Positions 41,098 to 51,365 are shown, counted from the stretch's first letter. The stretch is DNA of 64,000 nucleotides from Prolixibacteraceae bacterium (GCA_023229575.1 JALNYZ010000004.1:1-64000); one strand, 5' to 3'. Translations and numbers: made by a program. Notes: generated by a model from the sequence alone, not told the origin.

Positions 41098-42045
41098 ATG
41101 GGAACAATAAACTTAAAAGAAATGATAGAAAGCGTCATTGCCGATCTGGCAAATAACGAATCTATCAATCATTATGCATTAAAATTGCAGGCTATTTCTC
41201 GTAACTTGAAAAATGATACTTTTTCTCAGTGGCTTACGAAAGAAATTGATGGATATAGAAATGCTGACACAGTTCCTATTTATAGAATATTAACAACGCA
41301 AGTAAAGGCAAATTTCATTATAGATCGTGGTTTTAATAAAGTTCAAATTTCAAATCATAGTATTCCACTATATCCTTTAGGTGAAAAACTATCAAAGGAA
41401 ATATCTACAATAGCAATAAAAGATTCAATCATTGCACTAACGAAATTTCTAGAAGGTAATGAATCTATTGCCTATTCAACAACTGATTACGAAAGAATAA
41501 AACTTAGTAAGGTGTACGAAGACTGCACAATTTTAAGCGCCCATAAACCGATTCGGAAAAGTGATTTTTAACTAATAATCCATAAATTTAAATCTACTCT
41601 CTTGGATATATTTATGGATTTTAATGAAACTATCTTTGAAGATGAAATAGATTTTGACATTATGACAAAGAAGAAAAATATTGACAGAATCATAAAACAG
41701 ACAATAAACACAGGTTTATATCTTTCTGGAAATGCATCAGCTAATATTAATAATTCTACAGTAATTGGTGGCATAGGAAACAAAGTCCAGCTAAGTGCCG
41801 AAACTAAATCTGAATTTGAAGTTATCCTCAACAAAATAGAGCAATTATGCCTGGATGTTGACGTTGACAGAGAGGATATAGCTTCCGAGATATTGGTATT
41901 GAGGGATGAGCTAAGTAATACTATTCAAAATCCCAAAATAATTAAGTCTGCCTTGAATGCTTTGAAAGGAATAACGATTGGAGTGGCTGCAAATAAAGTC
42001 ACGAGCTTACTTGATAATGGTTTGGAAATCATTAAAAATCTATGA
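41098..42045 (+). pseudogene. AbiTii-domain protein gene interrupted by an in-frame stop codon
   Basis: The first 157 residues match the AbiTii abortive-infection domain (LQAISRNLKNDTFSQWLTKE, YRNADTVPIYRI). TAA at 41569-41571 stops it, but the same frame continues at once as LIIHKFKSTLLDIFMDFNET and goes on to 42045 with a plausible C-terminal region (GNASANINNSTVIGGIGNK). The two parts keep one frame, so a single nonsense mutation is the simplest reading. Alternatives are readthrough or two proteins restarted at a downstream ATG. The start is 3 bases after hsdS. Confidence 0.8.
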
Positions 42046-42069
42046 ATTACTACCGATTTTGGTTGAGCT

Positions 42070-42372
42070 ATGCTGCATTTAATGTCAATGATGCAATTTT
42101 TTATTAGTAGCTTCCGTTTTCAAACAGATCCGGATCAAGTGATGGTTATTGCTACAAAGGAGATTGATAATTGCACGATTGAAAAGATTGAATTTCAGGA
42201 TAAAAGCGTGATTAAAGGATTCCTAAAGGATTTATCGAGTGAGCACATTGGCCAGAAATTAAAATTCAGATTTCATATCATCTATTTTTCAGATGGCAAA
42301 TTATTAAAACAGACATTAAATTATGAAGGGAAAAGTGATCTTTGCTATCCTGTAGAAATAAAATTACAATAA
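42070..42372 (+). CDS. Small hypothetical protein in the type I island
   Basis: 100 residues, no family recognised. The C-terminal 75 residues (QVMVIATKEIDNCTIEKIEF, KFRFHIIYFSDGKLLKQTL) look like a compact beta domain. The start is uncertain: ATG 42070, 42085 and 42088 are in frame. It sits between the broken AbiTii gene and the HAD gene. Confidence 0.5.
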   Translation: MLHLMSMMQFFISSFRFQTDPDQVMVIATKEIDNCTIEKIEFQDKSVIKGFLKDLSSEHIGQKLKFRFHIIYFSDGKLLKQTLNYEGKSDLCYPVEIKLQ

Positions 42373-42399
42373 ATGTTTGAATACTAAATAATTGTATAT

Positions 42400-43254
42400 A
42401 TGTCAAAGAAGCTAATTAAAGTTGCAATTGCATATGATTTTGATGGTACTCTGGCTCCTGGGAATATGCAGGAGCATGCCTTTTTGCCTTCTCTGGGAAT
42501 TGACCCAAAATCGTTTTGGAGTAAAACAAAGAGAAAAGCAAAAGACAATGATATGGATGAGATTCTTGCCTATATGCAATTAACTCTTGAGGAGGCAAGA
42601 ACAAAGAATTTTCCAATCAGAAGGTCTGACTTTATGCAGTATGGCAAGGGCATCGAATTCTTCGAAGGTGTTGAAACATATTTCGGCAGGATAAATTTGT
42701 ATGCAAAAGAAAAAGGGGTCATAATAGAACACTATATTATCTCGTCAGGCCTACGTGAGTTTGTTAAAGGCACGAAAATCGCGAAGTATTTCAAAAATAT
42801 TTTTGCTTCCGGGTTCGAGTATGATGCAAGTGGGGTGGCTGTTTGGCCTGCTTTGGCGATAAATTATACTAATAAAACCCAGTATTTGTTCAGGATTAAC
42901 AAAGGAATTAACAACTCATATGACAACTATGAAATTAATAAATTCATGCCAGAAAAAGAGCGATACATTCCTTTCGAGCAAATGATTTACATAGGTGATG
43001 GGGAAACAGATGTTCCTGCGATGAAAATGATTAAATATCAGGGAGGTAAAGCAATAGCAGTTTATAATCCAAAGATTAGGGCGAAAAAGAACAAGAAGTC
43101 ACCAAAACAAATTTGCGAAGATCTAATTAGTCAAAACAGGGCAGATTATATTGCTCCGGCAAATTATTCAGATGGAAGTGAACTGGATAAGATGATTAAG
43201 CTAATCATTGATAAAATTCACTTGGAGAATGAACTCAAGAAATACATAAAGTAA
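42400..43254 (+). CDS. HAD-superfamily hydrolase
   Basis: 284 residues. Motif I YDFDGTLAP with the nucleophilic aspartate near residue 13, motif II IISSGL, and motif IV YIGDGETDVPAM near residue 205 are intact, so an active phosphatase or phosphotransferase is likely. The large cap inserted between motifs I and II contains a basic stretch KTKRKAKDND. HAD proteins of this size occur in Bacteroidota restriction islands as passengers. The substrate is unknown. Confidence 0.87.
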   Translation: MSKKLIKVAIAYDFDGTLAPGNMQEHAFLPSLGIDPKSFWSKTKRKAKDNDMDEILAYMQLTLEEARTKNFPIRRSDFMQYGKGIEFFEGVETYFGRINLYAKEKGVIIEHYIISSGLREFVKGTKIAKYFKNIFASGFEYDASGVAVWPALAINYTNKTQYLFRINKGINNSYDNYEINKFMPEKERYIPFEQMIYIGDGETDVPAMKMIKYQGGKAIAVYNPKIRAKKNKKSPKQICEDLISQNRADYIAPANYSDGSELDKMIKLIIDKIHLENELKKYIK

Positions 43255-43261
43255 ATAGGGT

Positions 43262-44947
43262 ATGACCATCGATCAATTAGTACAGCTCAAAGAAAGCGAA
43301 GACAAAGTTGAGTTTAAAGAAGCTAAGAACCAATATGCTTACGACAGCAGCCGTAAAAGTGTTTTGGGCTACACGGTGGCATTTGCAAACGAAAAAGGTG
43401 GTTATCTTGTGTTCGGTCTAAAAGATGCATACCCCCATAATGTTTGTGGCTCTAAGGCGTATGAAGGAAGAGAAGGCCAGTTAGAGCAGAATGTTTACCG
43501 TGATTTGGGAATAAGAATATCTACTGAAGTTCTATTCGATGGTACTAAAAGAGTCCTGATTCTTAAAATCCCTGCCCGTCCGGTTGGCAAACCCCTTTAT
43601 TTCAATGATATTCCATTAATGAGAATTGGTGATGCATTGGAGAGAATGTCGGATGAAATGTTTTTGTCAATTATTCAGGAGCAGGAACCCGATTTTTCAG
43701 CCAAAATATGTGAAGGCATTAGCATCTCAGACCTGGACGAAACGGCCATCAAGAAAATGAAGGAAAGCTATGCCCGCAAGCAGAAGAATACTGGTTTTCT
43801 GCAACTCAGCACTGAGCGAGTCTTGACCGATTTGAAGCTATTGGAAAATGGCAAACTCAATTATGCAGCATTGATGTTGCTGGCGAGGAAAGAAGTTATA
43901 GATGATAAACTACCACAAAGCAAAACCACTTGGGAGTTTCGCAACAGCGAAGCACAAATACACCATGATTCTCGTGAAGTAGTTGATGAGCCTTTGTTTA
44001 TTGCTATTGACAGCATTTGGAAACTGATAAATCAACCTACACTAAACAGAAAATATCCGGTACAGTCGGGAGCCTACATTTTCGATTTGTATGACTTTAA
44101 CGAAGAGGTGATTCGTGAGGCAGTTTTGAACGCCATTGCACATAGGGATTACACCATCACAAGTGAAGTAGTGATTAAACAATATCCCAATAAAATTACC
44201 ATTGACAACCCGGGTGGTTTCCCCAAAGGGGTAACCATAGAAAATTTACTCACGGTAAGCAGCACACCCAGAAGCCGTTTAATGACAGAAATTTTGGAAA
44301 AGACTGGACTGGTGGAACGCAGTGGTCAGGGTGTAGATAAAATTTTCTCTATCACCCTATCCGAAGGCAAGGCTGAACCGAACTATAAAAATTCGGATAT
44401 GTTCCAGGTTTCGCTTTCTCTGCGAACCGAAATTATTGATAAGGCATTTCATGTTTTCATCAGCCAATACCAAAACAGTGAGAAAGAACCCAAACTGGGT
44501 GTAGAGCAAATCATTACTCTTTGTAAAATCCGCAACGGCATTTCTCAGCATTTGAACCCTGAAATAGTAGGTCAGTTGGAAAAGTCAGGATTGATTGAAA
44601 AGGTTTCAGGTCACACTAATCGCTACACCTTGTCAGAAAAATACCACAAGTTGGTAAACGATGGATTGAAAATTGGCAAAAGGTATATTGTAAAGGAAGT
44701 AGAACTGCTATTACTCGCATTGCAGGGAAATGCGTTAAAGATAGGAGATTTGGAAAATTTGTTGAAAGGCTCTCTGTCAAGGAATCAGATAAACTACTTG
44801 AAGATGAAATTGATGGAAGATGCAATACTAAAAGTAGAAGGGAAAATTAAAGGAGCCCGATATCCTCTTGCAGACAAGTTTGCTGATTTAAGAGGTGATG
44901 TTTTAATAAGTGCTGTAATCGCTGAACTAAGAGGTAAATATGAGTAA
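43262..44947 (+). CDS. AlbA_2/Schlafen-type protein with GHKL-like ATP-binding C terminus (second copy)
   Basis: 561 residues. AlbA_2 domain: KESEDKVEFKEAKNQYAYDS and TVAFANEKGGYLVFGLKD. ATPase-like box: NAIAHRDYTITSEVVIKQYP near residue 294 and VERSGQGVDKIF near 355. It shares the architecture of the protein at 37884 but the two are far diverged in sequence, so they are not a recent duplication. It begins 7 bases after the HAD gene. Two copies of this type in one type I locus is notable. Confidence 0.87.
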   Translation: MTIDQLVQLKESEDKVEFKEAKNQYAYDSSRKSVLGYTVAFANEKGGYLVFGLKDAYPHNVCGSKAYEGREGQLEQNVYRDLGIRISTEVLFDGTKRVLILKIPARPVGKPLYFNDIPLMRIGDALERMSDEMFLSIIQEQEPDFSAKICEGISISDLDETAIKKMKESYARKQKNTGFLQLSTERVLTDLKLLENGKLNYAALMLLARKEVIDDKLPQSKTTWEFRNSEAQIHHDSREVVDEPLFIAIDSIWKLINQPTLNRKYPVQSGAYIFDLYDFNEEVIREAVLNAIAHRDYTITSEVVIKQYPNKITIDNPGGFPKGVTIENLLTVSSTPRSRLMTEILEKTGLVERSGQGVDKIFSITLSEGKAEPNYKNSDMFQVSLSLRTEIIDKAFHVFISQYQNSEKEPKLGVEQIITLCKIRNGISQHLNPEIVGQLEKSGLIEKVSGHTNRYTLSEKYHKLVNDGLKIGKRYIVKEVELLLLALQGNALKIGDLENLLKGSLSRNQINYLKMKLMEDAILKVEGKIKGARYPLADKFADLRGDVLISAVIAELRGKYE

Positions 44948-44997
44948 GCAAATGGGTTCTAATAATAAGTGAGAAGTAATTAGAGAACTATTAGAAA

Positions 44998-45167
44998 AAT
45001 TATTAGAGAAGCTATTAGAAGAAATGAACAAGCAGCTAATTGTTTATATAGGGCTAATGATTCTTTGTATGCTAATGCTAAAAGAGCTAAAGAGGATGCA
45101 GAAAGAGATGATGGTATTCTTTGTATTGCAGCTATCCGAGATGTTATTAGTGGTTCGAAAAGTATGT
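44998..45167 (+). pseudogene. Possible gene remnant with helical Ala/Arg-rich peptide
   Basis: In one frame without ATG the bases read IREAIRRNEQAANCLYRAND and continue to DVISGSKSM before TAG. Composition is far more protein-like than the neighbouring frame that has an ATG at 45024. It might be the end of a lost gene or use a non-ATG start. Low confidence. Confidence 0.3.
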
Positions 45168-45210
45168 AGGATATTGAAATATAGCTATTTAATAATTTAT
45201 TCGATTGGAA

Positions 45211-45300
45211 TTCAATTCTCTGTATCGGGCACCGGATTCTCTGTATTGGATTCGGCACCGGCCAATTTCAATTCTCTGTATTAGGTATCCTATTCTCTAA
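45211..45300 (+). repeat. Tandem ATTCTCTGTAT / GGCACCGG repeats before hsdR
   Basis: ATTCTCTGTAT occurs three times and a fourth ATTCTCT follows; GGCACCGG occurs twice between them. They fill the leader of hsdR and may be regulatory or a decayed repeat. Confidence 0.6.
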
Positions 45301-45315
45301 AAGATTTGAAAAGCA

Positions 45316-48300
45316 ATGGACACACCCTCTTTCAAAGAAGATCACATCAGCCAAATCCCGGCTCTGCAGATGCTGCAGAAGCTGGGCTATATCTACCTAA
45401 GTCCGGCAGAGGCAGACACCCTTCGCGTGGGTAAGACAAGCAATGTGTTGCTGGATGATATTTTGCGGAAGCAGTTAAGAGAGATCAACTCAGACAAACG
45501 AATCAGTTCAACAAAGTCAACCTACATCAGCGATGCCAATATTGAGAATGGCATTCGGGCTTTGAAAGAACTCCCGATGAACGAGGGATACATTGCTGCG
45601 TGTGAAACTGTTTACAACCTGATCACGCTGGGGAAAACATTTGAACAGAGTGTGGATGGTGATAAAAAGAGTTTCACCCTGAGCTACATTGACTGGGAGA
45701 ATTTAAAGAACAATGTTTTTCATGTGACCGAAGAGTTCAGCGTGATGCGGAGCAACAGCAAGGAGCATTACCGCACCGATTTGGTCCTGTTTGTGAATGG
45801 AATTCCCCTATGTGTGATAGAATGCAAGCGGCCGGACATGAAAGAGCCTTTGGCACAGGCCATCAGCCAGCATCTGCGCAGTCAGCAGGAGGACGGAATC
45901 CGCAGTCTGTATGTCTATGCACAGATGGTCATGAGCATTGCCACGCAGGAAGCAGTCTATGGCACCAACGCGACACCTGAAAAATTCTGGGCCAAGTGGG
46001 AAGAAAAATTCAATAACGAAGAAGAAGCGACAACCTACCGGAACAAATTGCATGATCTGAAGAATCAACCCTTAACTCCTGAGCAGAAAAGCAGACTATT
46101 CGCGGATCGTTTCAGGTATGTTCGGCAATATTTTGATGATCTGGAGCTTGAAAACATTTTGCCAACCGTCCAGGATCAGTATTTGTACAGTTTGTGCAGT
46201 CCCGAACGGCTGATGGATCTTGTTTTCAACTTCATCCTGTTCGATAATGGCGAAAAAAAAATTGCAAGGTACCAACAGTTTTTTGCCATCAAAAAATCGA
46301 TGAGGCGGATTCTTCAGTTCAATGAACGGAGGCGTACAGGAGGTGTGATCTGGCATACCCAGGGAAGCGGCAAATCCCTGACCATGGTGATGCTTGCCCA
46401 GGCCATTGCCATGGAACCATCGATTCGAAATCCCAAAATAGTCTTGGTAACAGACAGGACGGACCTTGACAACCAGATAACCGGAACCTTCCGGAAGTGC
46501 GGAATGTTTGTGGAGAATGCCACCACCGGTCAACGGTTGGTTGAACTGCTGGAAAGCAACAGTGATTCGGTGGTTACCACCATTATCAACAAGTTTGTAG
46601 CGGCCATGAAAAAAATCAGGAAACCGCTGCAAAGTCACGACATTTTCGTTTTGGTGGATGAAGGACACAGGTCGCAGCATGGCACCTTCAACATTGAAAT
46701 GCAGAAGACCCTGCCCAACGCCTGTTTCATTGCCATGACCGGCACACCACTATTCAAAAGGGATAAAAACACGGCTGCAAAATTCGGAGGCATCATTGAT
46801 TCCTACACAGTTGACCAGGCCGTGAAAGACAAAGCCGTTGTACCACTTTTGTACGAAGGCAGATTGGCCAGACAAACTGTGAATGCGAGTCCGCTGGATA
46901 CCTTTTTTGAAATGGTCTCAGAGCCGTTAACTGAACTTCAAAAAGCAGATTTCAAGAAGAAATTCAGTCGTGCGGATCAGTTGAACAGTGCGGAGCAGAA
47001 GATTTATGCCATTGCATGGGATATCAGCCGGCATTTCCGCGACAACTGGCAAGGCACACCTTTCAAGGCGCAACTGGTTTGCGACAAGAAAAAAAATGCC
47101 ATACGGTACAAAGAATTTCTGGATGAAATTGGTCTTGTATCCAGTGAGGTGTTGATTTCCGCTCTGGACGAAAGAGAAGGCGAAGACAGCGCCTATGAGA
47201 AATCGACTGAACGGGAAAACCGTTTCTGGAAAAAGATGATGGATGAGCATGGGAATTCAAAATCGTATGAGAAGAACATCATCAACCGATTTAAAAACCA
47301 GAAAGACCCTGAGATCATCATTGTGGTGGATAAATTGCTTACCGGATTCGACGAACCAAAGAATACAGTGCTGTATCTCACCCGTAATTTGCAAGGGCAT
47401 AAACTTTTGCAGGCCATTGCAAGGGTCAACCGCATTTATCCTGATAAGGAATTTGGTTACATCATAGATTATTATGGTGTAATAGAGAACCTGGATGATG
47501 CGTTGGAAATGTATTCTTCATTTGAAGACTTTGACAATGAAGATCTGGAAGGAACACTCACCAACATCAACGATGAAATAAAGAAATTACCACAGAAGCA
47601 TTCAGAGCTTTGGGATATTTTCAAAACTGTTGCCAATAAGAGAGATGCCGAAGCTTATCAATTACTGCTTAGGGATGAAGCAATCCGGGTTCTATTTTAC
47701 GATAAACTGGCTGCCTTTGCAAAAGGATTAAAATTAGCGCTTTCATCGATTCAATTTTACAATCAGGTCGAGGAGAAAACAATCAGCAGATACAAAGAAG
47801 ATTTGACCATGTTCCTGAAATTACGTTTGGCTGTCATTGAAAGATATTCAGATATCATTGATTACAAGCAATATGAAGGACAAATTCAGAAGCTGATTGA
47901 TACACACATCACTTCGGAGAAAGTGGAGACAATTACTGAGTTGGTGGATATTTTTGACAAGGAAAAATTTCAGCAAGAAGTAGAAAATACGACAGGTAAA
48001 GCAGCTAAAGCGGACAAGATCGCCAGCAGAACTTCCAAACACATTTCGGAAAAGATGGAAGAAGATCCGGCCTTTTACAAAAAATTCTCCCAAATGCTGA
48101 AAGAGTCCATTGCAGATTACGAAGCAAGGAGAATTACTGAAGCTCAGTATCTAAGCAAGGTGCTGGAGATTATGAACAATGTATTGGCACACACAGACAG
48201 TGATATCCCCGATGCATTGAAAGACAAAGATGTGGCAAAGGCATTTTATGGATTGAGTGTTGAGTCGCTATCTGAGAAAGTGAAAGACGACCTGATCCGG

Positions 48301-48543
48301 AAGAGTATATCAACACAGGTTGCATTGATTGTTGATGAATTTATTCAACTTGCAGTATTAGACCACGGTAAACCGATTGTTGATTGGCAATACAAAACCA
48401 ATATAACAGGCAAACTCCAAATTGAGATCGGAGATTATCTGATTGATGAAGTGAGGGATAAATATGCCGTCAACTTAACTTTTGGGGAGATTGACGAAAT
48501 AGCCAACAAGTGCATTGAAGTTGCCAAAATACGTTACAAGTAA
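45316..48543 (+). CDS. hsdR: Type I restriction endonuclease subunit (HsdR)
   Basis: 1075 residues. The N-terminal PD-(D/E)xK nuclease is seen as RTDLVLFVNGIPLCVIECKR near residue 173. The superfamily 2 translocase has Walker A HTQGSGKSLTM near residue 350, DEGHRSQHG near 448, MTGTPLFKRD, and LQAIARVNRIYPDKE as motif VI. HsdR pumps DNA with ATP and cuts far from the unmethylated site. Length is normal and all motifs are intact, so the enzyme should be functional. Its stop codon overlaps the next start (TAATG). Confidence 0.95.
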   Translation: MDTPSFKEDHISQIPALQMLQKLGYIYLSPAEADTLRVGKTSNVLLDDILRKQLREINSDKRISSTKSTYISDANIENGIRALKELPMNEGYIAACETVYNLITLGKTFEQSVDGDKKSFTLSYIDWENLKNNVFHVTEEFSVMRSNSKEHYRTDLVLFVNGIPLCVIECKRPDMKEPLAQAISQHLRSQQEDGIRSLYVYAQMVMSIATQEAVYGTNATPEKFWAKWEEKFNNEEEATTYRNKLHDLKNQPLTPEQKSRLFADRFRYVRQYFDDLELENILPTVQDQYLYSLCSPERLMDLVFNFILFDNGEKKIARYQQFFAIKKSMRRILQFNERRRTGGVIWHTQGSGKSLTMVMLAQAIAMEPSIRNPKIVLVTDRTDLDNQITGTFRKCGMFVENATTGQRLVELLESNSDSVVTTIINKFVAAMKKIRKPLQSHDIFVLVDEGHRSQHGTFNIEMQKTLPNACFIAMTGTPLFKRDKNTAAKFGGIIDSYTVDQAVKDKAVVPLLYEGRLARQTVNASPLDTFFEMVSEPLTELQKADFKKKFSRADQLNSAEQKIYAIAWDISRHFRDNWQGTPFKAQLVCDKKKNAIRYKEFLDEIGLVSSEVLISALDEREGEDSAYEKSTERENRFWKKMMDEHGNSKSYEKNIINRFKNQKDPEIIIVVDKLLTGFDEPKNTVLYLTRNLQGHKLLQAIARVNRIYPDKEFGYIIDYYGVIENLDDALEMYSSFEDFDNEDLEGTLTNINDEIKKLPQKHSELWDIFKTVANKRDAEAYQLLLRDEAIRVLFYDKLAAFAKGLKLALSSIQFYNQVEEKTISRYKEDLTMFLKLRLAVIERYSDIIDYKQYEGQIQKLIDTHITSEKVETITELVDIFDKEKFQQEVENTTGKAAKADKIASRTSKHISEKMEEDPAFYKKFSQMLKESIADYEARRITEAQYLSKVLEIMNNVLAHTDSDIPDALKDKDVAKAFYGLSVESLSEKVKDDLIRKSISTQVALIVDEFIQLAVLDHGKPIVDWQYKTNITGKLQIEIGDYLIDEVRDKYAVNLTFGEIDEIANKCIEVAKIRYK

Positions 48544-49238
48544 TGACTGAAAGTATCGAATTTGGTTCCAGGCAAATTGTATTTCAGCTGGAATATTCCA
48601 ACCGCAAATCGCTGGGAATTACTGTAACTCCTGATTTGGACGTTTTGGTAAAGGCTCCTGCCGAAACATCGATTGAAGCAATCAAAGAAAAACTGAAAAA
48701 GAAAGCGCCATGGATCATCCGGCAACAAAGCTTTTTCCTCTCGTTCCATCCCAAAATGCCTGTCAGAAAATTTGTTGGTGGTGAAACCCATCTTTACCTT
48801 GGGCGCCAGTATCGTTTGAAAATTATTGTTAGCGGTGATGAGAACGTGAAACTAAAAGGCAAATTCATCGAGGTGACTACCTCTGACAAAGCAAGAGCTA
48901 AACAATTGATAGCTGATTGGTATTTAAAAAATGCTCAGAAAAAGTTTCAGGCAATAGCTCTTGAACTAATCGAAAAATTCAAAAAGTACAGCGCTGAACC
49001 CCATTCAATTGTACTGAGAGAAATGCCCACACGCTGGGGTAGCTGTACTGCCAAAGGTAAGATCATCCTGAATCCGGAATTAATCAAAGCGCCTAAAGGT
49101 TGTATTGAATATGTCATCATTCATGAGCTTTGCCATTTAGTGCATCACGATCACACGCAAAAATTTCTAGATTTGCAAATCAAAGAGATGCCCGACTGGG
49201 AAAAGTGGAAAATGAAATTGGAAAAACTTCTTGCCTGA
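48543..49238 (+). CDS. YgjP-type zinc metallopeptidase (DUF45, SprT-like)
   Basis: 231 residues. The zinc site is VIIHELCHLVHHDHTQKF, an HExxH-type motif (HELCH) with the third histidine in HDH. Upstream REMPTRWGSCTAKGKIILN is the family signature. Members of DUF45 very often follow hsdR in type I loci, as here with a one-base overlap. A role in controlling HsdR by proteolysis is possible but unproven. Confidence 0.9.
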   Translation: MTESIEFGSRQIVFQLEYSNRKSLGITVTPDLDVLVKAPAETSIEAIKEKLKKKAPWIIRQQSFFLSFHPKMPVRKFVGGETHLYLGRQYRLKIIVSGDENVKLKGKFIEVTTSDKARAKQLIADWYLKNAQKKFQAIALELIEKFKKYSAEPHSIVLREMPTRWGSCTAKGKIILNPELIKAPKGCIEYVIIHELCHLVHHDHTQKFLDLQIKEMPDWEKWKMKLEKLLA

Positions 49239-49295
49239 AAGTAAATGAAGCCATCGCCTTGGACACAGACATTTTTAGAAAATCTGATCCATTCC

Positions 49296-49868
49296 TTATT
49301 TCATCCCCAATTTTTTCACAAATTCACTGTACTTTATGCTATCCACCATCAGTTCTCCGGCGAGAAACTGGTTTTCACGGATATTTATTTTAAGGGTAAT
49401 GGACCTTGTTGAGTCATTGATTGTTTCATTGAATTTTTTTTCTGCCTCCCTGGTGTTTACATCCGGCACATAATAGTTGCTGAATGGGTAGTTTATTCTG
49501 AGAAAACTGGAATCTTTGTTGTTCAGGAAGGCCCTTGCCTTCACCCAATCCCTGCTGCCTGCAGGTTTTACTTTTGTTACGGCTTCTACCTTTGCAAAAC
49601 CATTACTGTCTTTGCCGAAGATGACAAAAATGCCCTGGTTGTTGTCCCACTCCTTTTTGTTTACTACTTTATATTTATTTGCTTCGAAACTGAGCCATAC
49701 ATAATTCCCGTTTAAGGAAGCGCCTGCCCGGTTGTGCCTGACTTTAAAAACAAACTCATTCCCCTTTTTGGCAATATCGGCCATGGTCCCGATCATCCAT
49801 CCGGGAACAAAAAGTTGCGCCATGGCTACCACGGCAAATGCAACGAATATCAATTTATTGGGCTTCAT
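49296..49868 (-). CDS. GDYXXLXY-domain protein
   Basis: 190 residues with an N-terminal membrane anchor (IFVAFAVVAMAQLFVPGWMI). The name motif appears as GNYVWLSFEANKY, and a second copy-like unit ends in RENQFLAGELMVD. It overlaps the DUF2157 gene by 14 bases; the two families are regularly paired. Function is unknown; probably a membrane-bound, periplasm-facing protein. Confidence 0.87.
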   Translation of the reverse strand: MKPNKLIFVAFAVVAMAQLFVPGWMIGTMADIAKKGNEFVFKVRHNRAGASLNGNYVWLSFEANKYKVVNKKEWDNNQGIFVIFGKDSNGFAKVEAVTKVKPAGSRDWVKARAFLNNKDSSFLRINYPFSNYYVPDVNTREAEKKFNETINDSTRSITLKINIRENQFLAGELMVDSIKYSEFVKKLGMK

Positions 49869-51153
49869 TTTTCCTCTGTTTTTTGAGCATCCACCAGTTG
49901 GTAATAAAAAATCCGATACCTACTCCGACAAACATCAGACCTTTGACGAAATAGGTCAGATCAATATCAAAAGATCTACAGATCAGCAGTATGGTGATAA
50001 CGATCATCCCGGAGTTCAAGGTACTAAGGTTATTTTCCCCTGCCCCCTTCCTTATCATCAATACACCTGTCGCAAAGACGGCAAGATTGATCAGAAAGAC
50101 CGGTGCGGTAGTAAAGAATCCCAGGACAAAAATGAGAATGAATAAAAACCATGCAACCTCCATGATCCTGAGCCCTCCAAGGCCACGATCGCGTATTTCA
50201 CGGTACAGGATGCCTGAGGCAAGGGAAAACAACAATAGAAAGGCTACAAACTCCGGAGCAGTTGAAAGGGTGCCAAAAGGATGTGGCAGGGATGAAACTT
50301 TCTCCCAGCTCGACTGGAAGGACATGACAATCAGCGTAATGATGGAACCAAAAGTTCCAATGATCAGGTAGCCGTTTTGTTCAGGAGTTCGGTTTCTAAA
50401 ATAGTTTCCACTCCCGATGAAATAGAAAATTCCAAAGAGCGTGAAATAGACTGGTGGCATCAGCTCCCCAAAATTGGTAACAACTGTTCCCAGGTTCAAG
50501 GTCAGGACACCAGGTATCACCCAGTGGAGCAATTTCGTCAGCGGACTTTCAGATGAGCTCCTGATAAGCCTGAAATAATGAGGTATAGGAACCAGGAAAA
50601 GGAGCCATGTAAGATGATCGCCCAACAAAGCATTCCCGTCAAAACGAACGGCAAAACTGTAAGAGAGGATTCCAATGAGGTAGCCTATAGAGACTGCCGA
50701 AGAATTCATAATATATACCAAAGGAACTGTCAGCATCATCCAGGTGAAGATAAAGGTGCTGGCATCCCCATTGATGTGGTAGATCTGACTTACCAGTGAG
50801 ATGTTGGCGCAAACTGCAAAGAAAAGGATCAGTGCCGTACTCTCGAGCCAAACAACCTTGTCCGCCTTTTTGTACATCGCATAAACGCATAGCAGTTGGG
50901 GAACAATCAGCAACAAAAAGGCGCAGGCAGTTTTTACGCTCCGGGGAAGTTCTTCCCACTTGTTGGCAACGATAAACAGCAGGCCAATGCCGACAAGAAA
51001 TGCGCCGAGAATACCGAAAAGCAGCAACTGTTTGTTTTTACCACCTGGCGAATTCGTTTGCCTTTTTTTGTAATAGTCTGAAATTTGATGCGCTGTTTCG
51101 GAGGTGATGACATTCGCACCCACAAGCTCATGGAGGTCGTGAAGAATATTCAT
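49855..51153 (-). CDS. DUF2157 polytopic membrane protein
   Basis: 432 residues. A soluble N terminus (MNILHDLHELVGANVITSET) is followed by about twelve hydrophobic segments, starting LFGILGAFLVGIGLLFIVAN and WEELPRSVKTACAFLLL, the DUF2157 hallmark. It is the first gene of the pair with the GDYXXLXY protein. Function unknown. The 212 bases between it and the next gene (51154-51365) show nothing clear. Confidence 0.88.
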   Translation of the reverse strand: MNILHDLHELVGANVITSETAHQISDYYKKRQTNSPGGKNKQLLLFGILGAFLVGIGLLFIVANKWEELPRSVKTACAFLLLIVPQLLCVYAMYKKADKVVWLESTALILFFAVCANISLVSQIYHINGDASTFIFTWMMLTVPLVYIMNSSAVSIGYLIGILSYSFAVRFDGNALLGDHLTWLLFLVPIPHYFRLIRSSSESPLTKLLHWVIPGVLTLNLGTVVTNFGELMPPVYFTLFGIFYFIGSGNYFRNRTPEQNGYLIIGTFGSIITLIVMSFQSSWEKVSSLPHPFGTLSTAPEFVAFLLLFSLASGILYREIRDRGLGGLRIMEVAWFLFILIFVLGFFTTAPVFLINLAVFATGVLMIRKGAGENNLSTLNSGMIVITILLICRSFDIDLTYFVKGLMFVGVGIGFFITNWWMLKKQRKNEAQ

Positions 51154-51365
51154 GACAGTGAGATTTAAGTAAATTTAAATCAATACACCATCAAATGTAA
51201 AGAATTGATCGATGCAATGACAGTGCGAAACTGTGAAAAAGTGCCAATACGACCATTCCCGGCAATAATATGTCGAATTGGCAGTCAATCTTTTAGCAAA
51301 TAAATTCCAAAATTTGAAATTTGCTGTACCCAATTTATTTTCCACCGGGTGGAATGTAGCTTCTA

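Noticed and set aside
45024..45284. An 86-residue frame before hsdR with an ATG
   Set aside because: Met/Leu/Val-rich and the neighbouring frame reads better; it also runs through the tandem repeats.
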